In this document: one piece after another, positions 54,351 to 62,203 of the stretch
How the letters are laid out: each line of letters starts with the position of its first letter
Numbering within the stretch: position 1 is the stretch's first letter
From: Prolixibacteraceae bacterium JC049
GTDB taxonomy: Bacteria; Bacteroidota; Bacteroidia; Bacteroidales; Prolixibacteraceae
Assembly: GCA_023369685.1 (NCBI GenBank)
Contig: SACZ01000003.1
Location: 62,001 to 126,000, forward strand
DNA length: 64,000 bases
Direction: 5' to 3'
Position numbers and translations under genes: made by a program
Notes under the pieces: generated by a model
The model's input: the letters and a program-made list of their open reading frames with translations, nothing else
The model's database searches: none
What the model was told of the DNA's origin: nothing

Positions 54351-55118
54351 TTATTTATCCAGCCATTCTTTAAAAAGCTTAACACGCTCACGACTCACTA
54401 TGATTTCATCGGCATTGAAGTGGTGTAGTTTAATTTTCAACCGACTATTGGAGTATACAACAATATCGGCAATAGCATCGATATTGATAATGAATTTACG
54501 GTTTATTCTGAAAAACTGCTTGGGATTCAATAGTGGATCAAGTTGCTCTAATGAATAGTCGATATTCAAACTTTTTCCTTCTGTTGTTGCTAAATAGGTG
54601 GCTTTTTCTTCACTGAAGAAACATTCGATATCGGAAGTTGTGACCGACCGGATATGTTGTCCCACTTTTATAGTAAAGCGCTCTTTATAGTCTTGACTAT
54701 TGGCAGTCATTAATTGTTGAATGGCCATCATCTGTTCCGATGAGAATGGAGACGATTGAGCAGGGGCAAAGCTTTTGTATTTGTCAATAGCTGCAGTTAA
54801 CTCTTCTTCATTAATTGGCTTTAACAGGTAGTCAATACTTTTCAGTTTGAAAGCTTTTAAGGCATATTCATCATAGGCTGTGGTGAAAATAATATTTCCA
54901 GTCACTTCAACCTGTTCAAATATTTCAAAGCTAAGCCCATCCGAAAGTTGGATGTCGAGAAAAAGGAGCTCTGGTTGCTTATTTTGCCTTAGCCATTCAA
55001 CAGCTGTTTTTACAGAATGAAGTATAGCAACAGGTTGGATGCCTTGTTTCTCCAGCATTCTATTCAATCTGCGAGCTGCAGGTTTTTCATCTTCAACAAT
55101 AATAGTACGATTCAGCAT
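54351..55118 (-). CDS. LytTR-family response regulator
   Basis: The 255-residue protein has a receiver domain (TIIVEDEKPAARRLNRML, phosphoacceptor Asp in LLFLDIQLSDG) and a C-terminal LytTR DNA-binding domain (FTIKVGQHIRSVTTSDIEC...FFRINRKFIIN). It is encoded nine bases after its histidine kinase. It should regulate genes in response to that kinase. Targets are not visible. Confidence 0.95.
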   Translation of the reverse strand: MLNRTIIVEDEKPAARRLNRMLEKQGIQPVAILHSVKTAVEWLRQNKQPELLFLDIQLSDGLSFEIFEQVEVTGNIIFTTAYDEYALKAFKLKSIDYLLKPINEEELTAAIDKYKSFAPAQSSPFSSEQMMAIQQLMTANSQDYKERFTIKVGQHIRSVTTSDIECFFSEEKATYLATTEGKSLNIDYSLEQLDPLLNPKQFFRINRKFIINIDAIADIVVYSNSRLKIKLHHFNADEIIVSRERVKLFKEWLDK

Positions 55119-55127
55119 GTATTCAGT

Positions 55128-56156
55128 TTATAAAAGTGGCAGTTTTACAATAAAATATTGACCATAGTTTTCAACTATAACAGGATTGTCTGTCAATAGT
55201 GAGTAACGCTGTTTTATATTTTCCAATCCAATTTTGTTAGAATGGGGAAGTATTCTCTTTGGATTTATATTGTTTCGAATAATAACGTAATCTTGTTCAA
55301 TGCCAATTTCTATAGAAATAGGAGTCTCGTCAGAGATGGCATTATGCTTAAATATATTCTCTAATAACAGTTGCATAGAAAGCACAACCACTTGTTTCTC
55401 TAACAACGATTGTTCTATATCGATTTTAAGTTGTACACCTTCTTCGAAACGTGCTTTTTGAAGAAATATATATTGATCGACAAACGCTATTTCTTCTTTT
55501 AGAGTGGTTATCTCTTTCGATTTTTGTTCTAAAACGTACCGATAGATCTTGGTCATTTGTTGAATAAACTGTTGCGACTGTTCCTGATCTTCTTCCACCA
55601 ACGATGATAGAACATTCAGGTTGTTAAAAAAGAAATGCGGATCGATCTGGTTTTTCAGAGCTTCGTACTTCAGTTGCACTTTATCTTTTTCTAATTCAAT
55701 TTGTTTTGCCATCGATTTTCGCAAGTGGGCAAGAAACGATTTGGCGTAATAAAACGTACTAATTCCCATTGAAATGGCAATGTAGAAGGAATGCATTTTT
55801 ATGCCTTCAAATGACCAAAATTCTTCAATCGGGTTATTGAAAATCCGGTAGTAAACCAGGTAGTCAATAAGTAGCACTGTTACTATAATATAAGAAATGG
55901 TGATGGGAATACCGTATAATAATCGCTTGTTGAATTTAGAGGCCCAACTAAACCAATGATCCAACAGAGTGGTAAGTATTACAGTTCCGGTACCAAGTCC
56001 AAAACAAAATAGTGCTGATACATAGAAACAGGTAAGCACTGTTTGCAGTGAGAAATATTTCACCCAGAACAACGATGTAATAGCAGTGAAAATAAGTGTA
56101 AGTATAACACCAACTCTTAGTGCTCTAAGTATACGAAGGTTTTTATTTTGTTTCAT
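55128..56156 (-). CDS. LytS-type sensor histidine kinase
   Basis: The 342-residue protein has about four membrane helices in its first half and the His_kinase motif KNQIDPHFFFNNLNVLSSL with the phosphorylated His, followed by an ATPase domain (LLLENIFKHNAISDE, IGLENIKQRYSLL). It pairs with the LytTR regulator. The 14-base overlap with the upstream TPR gene suggests the three are one operon. Confidence 0.94.
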   Translation of the reverse strand: MKQNKNLRILRALRVGVILTLIFTAITSLFWVKYFSLQTVLTCFYVSALFCFGLGTGTVILTTLLDHWFSWASKFNKRLLYGIPITISYIIVTVLLIDYLVYYRIFNNPIEEFWSFEGIKMHSFYIAISMGISTFYYAKSFLAHLRKSMAKQIELEKDKVQLKYEALKNQIDPHFFFNNLNVLSSLVEEDQEQSQQFIQQMTKIYRYVLEQKSKEITTLKEEIAFVDQYIFLQKARFEEGVQLKIDIEQSLLEKQVVVLSMQLLLENIFKHNAISDETPISIEIGIEQDYVIIRNNINPKRILPHSNKIGLENIKQRYSLLTDNPVIVENYGQYFIVKLPLL

Positions 56157-56775
56157 TGTTCGAGTTTAGCATTTGTTCTACACGTTCTTTCCCCCAGTTG
56201 GGATAAAAAGCATAAGGTGCTTTAAAGTTATCAAACTTTTCTTTCGAGCTTTTAAGTAACTTGAAATATTCCGATGGATCGTTTCCAAACATTTTAGCCA
56301 TGTTTATTTGGTATTCGGCTAACAGGTAGCTTGCTCTCGGGTTATTGTTATCTAAAGCCAATGCTTTTTTGTAGTCTTTTATAACCAAAGGAGACAATCT
56401 GCGACCATTATTCATCGGGTCGAGTGTGATTTCAGCTGTTTTAATCAGTCCGCTCAGGCAATACAGCTCTGAATTATCCTTCGAAATCTTCATTGCAGCT
56501 TCAGTGGCTTTGTTCGCTTTTTTTATCATCTCTGCAGGTTGCGAAGCTTTGTGTTTAAAAACGTCTGTGGCACAAATTAAGCCGATGTAGTAGTGAGGAA
56601 GCCACTGTTGCTTTTCAACAGATGCAATTCGCTCTAAAATAGAAATGGCCTCTGTGGATTTTCCTTGCCCCCAACTTTGCATGGCTTTTTGCATGTTCGA
56701 TTGAAATTGGTTTTGTCCTTGTACATTTAAAATGAAGGCAACAATTAAAAGTGCTGTGTTAAAAATAATTCTCAT
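56143..56775 (-). CDS. Periplasmic TPR-like protein
   Basis: The 210-residue protein has a signal peptide (IIFNTALLIVAFILNVQG) and helical repeats (KSTEAISILERIASVEKQQ, DYKKALALDNNNPRASYLLA) of TPR type. It overlaps the kinase gene and is first in the operon. It may modulate kinase sensing in the periplasm; this is inference. Confidence 0.85.
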   Translation of the reverse strand: MRIIFNTALLIVAFILNVQGQNQFQSNMQKAMQSWGQGKSTEAISILERIASVEKQQWLPHYYIGLICATDVFKHKASQPAEMIKKANKATEAAMKISKDNSELYCLSGLIKTAEITLDPMNNGRRLSPLVIKDYKKALALDNNNPRASYLLAEYQINMAKMFGNDPSEYFKLLKSSKEKFDNFKAPYAFYPNWGKERVEQMLNSNNETK

Positions 56776-56949
56776 GACATTTCGTTTTTGATTTCCAGTT
56801 CGAAGATGAGGAATGAGCGATAGTATTGGAAATGAAGTTGACCCAATTGTCGAAAAAGCAGGATGAACTGTAAAAAATGACTCATATTAATTTTCCTGAT
56901 GTCCGAATCGATTCCTTCTATACAATTATTTTAAACGAACAGGATATCG

Positions 56950-56957
56950 TATTTTTG
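56950..56957 (+). promoter_or_regulatory. Candidate -7 promoter box for the oxidoreductase-pdxB-gnd operon
   Basis: TATTTTTG matches TAnnTTTG and gives a leader of about 23 bases to the ATG at 56984. No upstream TTG at the usual spacing. Confidence 0.45.
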
Positions 56958-56983
56958 TTTTACAACTTTTTAAATCGAATGCC

Positions 56984-57979
56984 ATGTATGCGGATAAAAT
57001 CAAATGGGGAATAATTGGTTGTGGTAATGTAACCGAACAGAAAAGTGGACCTGCTTTTCAGAAAGTTACCAATTCAGAGTTAGTGGCGGTTATGCGTCGA
57101 AATGGTGAGTTGGCAAAGGATTATGCCCAGCGTCATGGTGTGAAAAAATGGTACGATGATGCAGAAAAGTTGATTAACGATCCAGAGGTGAATGCTATCT
57201 ACATTGCAACGCCTCCCGATTCTCATTGTAATTATACACTGCAAGCTTTAAAAGCGGGGAAAGCTGTTTATGTAGAAAAGCCTATGGCTAACAGCTATAC
57301 TGAATGCCAACAGATGGTTGAGGTAGCAGAAGAGAATAATGTTCCTCTATTTGTGGCCTACTATCGCAGAGCTTTGCCGCTGTTTAAGAAGGTGAAGGAG
57401 ATAATGGAAAATGGAGAGATTGGAAAGCCTCTGTCGGTAAATATTCGTTTTTTCCGACCACCACTTGTAACCGATATGAATAAAGAAAATTTGCCTTGGC
57501 GAGTTATTCCAGAAATTGCCGGAGGGGGACATTTCGTTGATTTGGGAGCTCATCAATTCGATATTCTGAATTTCTATTTCGGAGCCATAACCAATGTACA
57601 TGGTAAGGCAACCAATTTTGCCGACTTATATCCGGCTGAAGACAACGTAATTGCTCAATGGGAACACGAATCAGGAGTGTTGGGAGTTGGAAGTTGGTGT
57701 TTTGTTGCAGGTCAGACCTCCAATAAAGATCACATCGAAATTGTAGGGAGCAAAGGTCGAATAGAGTTTTCTACTTTTCAATTTAAGCCAGTAATTGTGC
57801 GCAATGACAGTGGCGAGAAAGAGTATTATTTCGAAAAACCAGAACATGTAGAGCAGTATTTTATTCAATCCATTGTTGAGGAGTTGACAGGAGGAAGGAA
57901 ATCTTCAGCATCATTAAAAAGTGCAGTGAATACGACGCGTGTTATGGAAAATATCCTAAAAGGATATTACCAAAAGTAA
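56984..57979 (+). CDS. Gfo/Idh/MocA-family oxidoreductase
   Basis: The 331-residue protein has the N-terminal Rossmann motif WGIIGCGNVTEQKSGPAF, the conserved VYVEKPMANSYTEC and a C-terminal catalytic part with GGGHFVDLGAHQFD. It oxidises or reduces a sugar or related alcohol with NAD(P). The substrate cannot be told. It is eight bases before pdxB and likely in one operon with it and gnd. Confidence 0.93.
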   Translation: MYADKIKWGIIGCGNVTEQKSGPAFQKVTNSELVAVMRRNGELAKDYAQRHGVKKWYDDAEKLINDPEVNAIYIATPPDSHCNYTLQALKAGKAVYVEKPMANSYTECQQMVEVAEENNVPLFVAYYRRALPLFKKVKEIMENGEIGKPLSVNIRFFRPPLVTDMNKENLPWRVIPEIAGGGHFVDLGAHQFDILNFYFGAITNVHGKATNFADLYPAEDNVIAQWEHESGVLGVGSWCFVAGQTSNKDHIEIVGSKGRIEFSTFQFKPVIVRNDSGEKEYYFEKPEHVEQYFIQSIVEELTGGRKSSASLKSAVNTTRVMENILKGYYQK

Positions 57980-57986
57980 TGAGTGA

Positions 57987-59105
57987 ATGAAAATAATTGT
58001 AGACAACAAGATACCATACATAAAAGGAGCCTTAGAGCCTTTTGCTGAAGTTATTTATTTGCCAGGGAGTGAAACAACTCCAGCGATTGTTAAAGAGGTC
58101 GATGCTTTAATTACACGCACACGAACCATTTGTAACTCATCATTATTAGAAAATTCTAATGTGAGAATGATTGCTACAGCAACCATTGGTTTCGATCATA
58201 TTGATACGAACTATTGTGCTGAAAAGGGGATTGAATGGACCAATGCTCCGGGATGTAACTCCTCTTCTGTAGAGCAATATGTGATTGCCGCTTTGTGTCA
58301 ATTGAGTGTGGAGCAAAACTTCAGTTTGAGAGATAAAACCATCGGGATTGTAGGTGTTGGTAATGTGGGGAAAAAAGTAGCACGAGTTGCAACTCTTTTT
58401 GGTATGAAAGTACTTTTGAATGATCCTCCAAGAGCAAGGGAAGAAGGCGACAGTGATTTTGTAGATCTGGCAACAATTCAGCAAGAAGCGGATATCATTA
58501 CACTACATACTCCATTAAATCGAAGTGGTGAAGATTGCACTTTTCACTTAGCAGACGAATCGTTCTTTTCAGCTCTTAAGAAGCAGCCAATTCTTTTGAA
58601 CACATGTCGTGGCGAAGTGGTGAAGACAGAAGCATTGAAAAAGGCAATTGTACAAAAACAGGTAAGTGGTGCGGTTATCGATTGTTGGGAGCAAGAACCC
58701 AATATCGATATGGAGCTACTGGAAATGGTTGATATTGCGACTCCACATATCGCGGGATATTCGCGAGATGGGAAAGCCAATGGGACAGCACAGAGTGTAC
58801 AGACAATAAGTCGTTTTTTCGATTTAGGAATTGATAATTGGCGACCGGAAGCAATTGAGGAACCGGCCCATTCAGAGATTGCTCTAAGCAGTAATATCGA
58901 AAATCAGGAAGAAGAAATTAAGCGATTGATTTTACATACCTACCCAATTCTGGATGACGACAAACGTTTGCGAAAATCTATTTCAGATTTTGAAAAACAA
59001 AGAGGCGATTATCCTGTTAGAAGAGAGTATTTGGCGTATTCTGTTACAAATTGTAACGATGAGAACATGGCTGAAATACTACAACAATTAGGGTTTAAAA
59101 TATAA
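57987..59105 (+). CDS. pdxB: 4-phosphoerythronate dehydrogenase
   Basis: The 372-residue D-isomer dehydrogenase begins MKIIVDNKIPYIKGALEPFA, typical of PdxB, has the NAD motif GIVGVGNVGKKVA and a C-terminal dimerisation part. The catalytic His is in DIATPHIAGYSRDGK. It acts in the DXP-dependent pyridoxal phosphate pathway whose ring-closing enzyme, pdxJ, lies at 8842. It is followed by gnd after four bases. Confidence 0.94.
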   Translation: MKIIVDNKIPYIKGALEPFAEVIYLPGSETTPAIVKEVDALITRTRTICNSSLLENSNVRMIATATIGFDHIDTNYCAEKGIEWTNAPGCNSSSVEQYVIAALCQLSVEQNFSLRDKTIGIVGVGNVGKKVARVATLFGMKVLLNDPPRAREEGDSDFVDLATIQQEADIITLHTPLNRSGEDCTFHLADESFFSALKKQPILLNTCRGEVVKTEALKKAIVQKQVSGAVIDCWEQEPNIDMELLEMVDIATPHIAGYSRDGKANGTAQSVQTISRFFDLGIDNWRPEAIEEPAHSEIALSSNIENQEEEIKRLILHTYPILDDDKRLRKSISDFEKQRGDYPVRREYLAYSVTNCNDENMAEILQQLGFKI

Positions 59106-59109
59106 ACAG

Positions 59110-60558
59110 ATGAAAGCAGATATAGCATTAATCGGATTAGCCGTAATGGGCGAGAATCTGGTTTTAAATATGGAAAGTAAAGGCTACAATGTAGCAGTTT
59201 ACAATAGAAGTACAGAAAAAGTAGATCGATTTATAGAAGGACGAGGAAAAGGGAAGAACTTTGTAGGGACTCATTCTATTGAGGAATTGGTTGCAAGTTT
59301 AGAGCGTCCAAGAAAAGTAATGATGCTGGTAAAAGCAGGTGCTCCTGTTGATGCATTGATTGAACAGTTAATTCCTCACTTGGAGGAAGGAGATATCATT
59401 ATCGATGGAGGAAATTCGAATTACGTTGACTCTGTTCGTCGAACAAAATATGTAGAGAGTAAAGGTTTACTATTTATTGGGACGGGAGTTTCTGGTGGTG
59501 AAGAAGGTGCTTTGTTGGGGCCTTCGATGATGCCAGGAGGTTCGAAAGAAGCGTGGCCACATGTGAAAGATATTTTTCAGTCGATTGCTGCTAAGGTGGA
59601 AGACAATGTTCCTTGTTGCGATTGGGTTGGAGCCGACGGTGCCGGTCATTTTGTAAAAATGGTACACAATGGTATCGAGTATGGAGATATGCAAATCATC
59701 AGCGAAGCTTATTTCTTAATGAAAAACTTATTGGGCATGTCGCACGATGAGATGGCCGATGTATTTGAAGAGTGGAACAAAAGTGATTTGGATTCATATT
59801 TGATTGAAATTACGCGCGATATTCTTCGCTATAAAGATGAAGATGGCTCTGCCTTAGTAGAGAAAATTTTAGATGCAGCAGGACAGAAGGGAACTGGAAA
59901 GTGGACAGGGATTTCGGCATTGGATCTGGGAGTGCCTTTAACTTTGATTGGCGAATCGGTATTTGCCCGGGTACTCTCTTCTCAGAAAGATTTGCGTGTT
60001 GAAGCTTCGAAGCAAATTGCTGGTCCAGCAATCGAGTTTAACGGAGATAAAAAACAATTTTTAAAATATTTAGGCGATGCATTGTATGCGGCCAAGTTGG
60101 TTTCATATGCACAAGGATATCAACTAATGCAAGAAGCGGCTAAAGCAAACAACTGGGAATTGAACTACGGCGATATCGCTTTGATGTGGCGTGGTGGTTG
60201 TATTATTCGCTCGGTTTTCTTAGGAAAAATTAAAGAGGCATTTGATAAGAATGCAACGTTAGAGAACCTATTGCTTGATCCTTATTTCAAAGAAAAAGTG
60301 GAAGCTGCTCAAGCCGGATGGAGAAATGTAGTGGCTGCAGCAATTACTAACGGATTGGCAATTCCTGCATTGGCATCGGCATTAACTTATTTCGATGGTG
60401 TGAGAACAGAGCAGTTGAGTGCTAACATGCTTCAGGCACAGCGCGACTACTTTGGAGCACACACTTACGAGCGCACAGATAAGCCTCGTGGAGAATTCTT
60501 CCATACCAATTGGACAGGAAGAGGAGGCGATACCGCTTCTACCACTTATAATGCATAA
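59110..60558 (+). CDS. gnd: 6-phosphogluconate dehydrogenase, decarboxylating
   Basis: The 482-residue protein has GLAVMGENLVLNMESKGYNVAVYNR, the signature IIDGGNSNYVDSVRR, GVSGGEEGALLGPSMMPGG and LMWRGGCIIRS. These are standard for the NADP-dependent enzyme of the pentose phosphate pathway. It makes ribulose 5-phosphate and NADPH. No zwf or pgl is next to it. Confidence 0.97.
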   Translation: MKADIALIGLAVMGENLVLNMESKGYNVAVYNRSTEKVDRFIEGRGKGKNFVGTHSIEELVASLERPRKVMMLVKAGAPVDALIEQLIPHLEEGDIIIDGGNSNYVDSVRRTKYVESKGLLFIGTGVSGGEEGALLGPSMMPGGSKEAWPHVKDIFQSIAAKVEDNVPCCDWVGADGAGHFVKMVHNGIEYGDMQIISEAYFLMKNLLGMSHDEMADVFEEWNKSDLDSYLIEITRDILRYKDEDGSALVEKILDAAGQKGTGKWTGISALDLGVPLTLIGESVFARVLSSQKDLRVEASKQIAGPAIEFNGDKKQFLKYLGDALYAAKLVSYAQGYQLMQEAAKANNWELNYGDIALMWRGGCIIRSVFLGKIKEAFDKNATLENLLLDPYFKEKVEAAQAGWRNVVAAAITNGLAIPALASALTYFDGVRTEQLSANMLQAQRDYFGAHTYERTDKPRGEFFHTNWTGRGGDTASTTYNA

Positions 60559-60576
60559 TCGAATTTCGATATATAG

Positions 60577-60608
60577 AAAGCCCGAATCATTTTACCGATT
60601 CGGGCTTT
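60577..60608 (+). terminator. Intrinsic terminator after gnd
   Basis: The stem AAAGCCCGAATC/GATTCGGGCTTT with an eight-base loop is followed by TTAAAT; the flanking A-run allows use on the minus strand as well, since the sulfatase gene converges on it. Confidence 0.85.
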
Positions 60609-60637
60609 TAAATTGGGTGATTATCTGATTAGGAATA

Positions 60638-62167
60638 TTATTTAATGGCTTTTAGTTGAGGCCATTTATCCATGTTCAAATTCTGCTGTTTTTTCCCTTT
60701 AGTACTTCTTCCGTTGTAAACAATTTCGTTTAGTAATTCACGATACTCTTTTACAATCTCAGGGTGTTTAGCTTGAAGATTGTTCTCTTCTCCAATATCC
60801 TCTTTTAAGTTATAAAGCTGAACTTTTGGCAATTTGGCAAATGCCTCTTTGTTATGGCCAGGGCGAGGAGCACTCCATCCTCCAGAACCAGGGCAGAAAG
60901 CTACTTTCCAATCGCCTTTTCTAATGGCAAATGAACCATTGATAGAGTGGTGAACAATATTTTGGCGTTTATCGGCTTTCGATTTTAGTTTTAATGCCGA
61001 AAGAATACTGTAGCTATCCTCTGCTTCGTTGTCTTTCAGTTTTATCTTAAGAATATCGGCCATTGTAGCATAAAGATCGGTAGTACAAACCAGTTGGTTG
61101 CTTACACCTTTTTTTACTTTCTTAGGCCAGCGAACAATATATGGAACATGGTGTCCGCCTTCAAAGATGTCGGCTTTATGACCTCTGAACTTGTAACTAG
61201 GATCATGTCCTTTTGTTGCCAGTTGATTGTAGTCGGCCTGAGGAGAACATCCATTATCACTGGTGAAAACCAATAGAGTATTGTCGGCAATACCTTTTTC
61301 TTCCAGCTTCTTCATTATCTCACCAACAACCCAGTCTACCATAATTACGAAATCGCCATAAGGGTTATTCAAACCACTTTTTCCTTTGAATTCTGCTGTA
61401 GGAAGAATAGGTGTGTGTGGTGCTGGAAGAGGGAAATACAAGAAGAATGGTTTATCCTGATTAGCTCTTTTGTCGATGTAAGCTGTTGCTTTCTTAGTTA
61501 AGTCAGGTAAAACTTGCTCGTGATCAAAGTCGTCAGAAGTGTAGCCTTCACGCCACCATGCTTGCTTGCTCTTATTTACAGTTTTTTTAGTAGGAACCAT
61601 TGTTGGCTTATCGTTTTCAACCCAAACATATGGAGCCATATCTAGTGATCCACAGAATCCGAAGAAGTAGTCGAAACCGTGCGTTGTTGGACCATGAGTC
61701 ACCTTCTTTGAGAAATCGACGTTTTTGTGTCCGGCATCGATATTATTCCAATCCCATCCCAAGTGCCATTTTCCAATACATGCAGTATGGTATCCCTGGT
61801 CTTGAAGGAAATGTCCAACAGTGGCTCTTCCAGGCTGAATAAGTGCTTTGCTATATCCGCCTAACACTCCTTTTTTTAATCGAGAGCGCCAGTTGTAGCG
61901 ACCGGTAACAATTCCGTAGCGAGTAGGAGTACATACTGCAGAGCTGGTATGCGCATCGGTGAATCGTACTCCTTGTGATGCCATCTGGTCTAAGTTCGGA
62001 GTGGTAATCTTCGATTGTTCATTGAAACAAGAGAGGTCGCCATAACCAAGATCGTCGGCAAGAATGAAGATTACATTAGGTTTCTTAACCTTCTTTGCAG
62101 AGGCTTCAGGAGTTGCGAAACTTAATGCAGCAACGGCTCCCAATCCTAATAATAGTGTTTTTTTCAT
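60638..62167 (-). CDS. Type I sulfatase (arylsulfatase-like)
   Basis: The 509-residue protein has a signal peptide (LLLGLGAVAALSFATPEASA), the metal motif FILADDLGYGDLSC and the formylglycine signature CTPTR (Cys79, Arg83). The TSDNG and GKWHLG segments complete the active site. It removes sulfate esters in the periplasm or outside. The Cys must be converted by a maturase, which is not in this window. It is 36 bases after the GH97 gene, so they are co-transcribed. Confidence 0.94.
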   Translation of the reverse strand: MKKTLLLGLGAVAALSFATPEASAKKVKKPNVIFILADDLGYGDLSCFNEQSKITTPNLDQMASQGVRFTDAHTSSAVCTPTRYGIVTGRYNWRSRLKKGVLGGYSKALIQPGRATVGHFLQDQGYHTACIGKWHLGWDWNNIDAGHKNVDFSKKVTHGPTTHGFDYFFGFCGSLDMAPYVWVENDKPTMVPTKKTVNKSKQAWWREGYTSDDFDHEQVLPDLTKKATAYIDKRANQDKPFFLYFPLPAPHTPILPTAEFKGKSGLNNPYGDFVIMVDWVVGEIMKKLEEKGIADNTLLVFTSDNGCSPQADYNQLATKGHDPSYKFRGHKADIFEGGHHVPYIVRWPKKVKKGVSNQLVCTTDLYATMADILKIKLKDNEAEDSYSILSALKLKSKADKRQNIVHHSINGSFAIRKGDWKVAFCPGSGGWSAPRPGHNKEAFAKLPKVQLYNLKEDIGEENNLQAKHPEIVKEYRELLNEIVYNGRSTKGKKQQNLNMDKWPQLKAIK

Positions 62168-62203
62168 CTGTTTGTATTACGTTTTATTTGATTTTATAGT
62201 GGA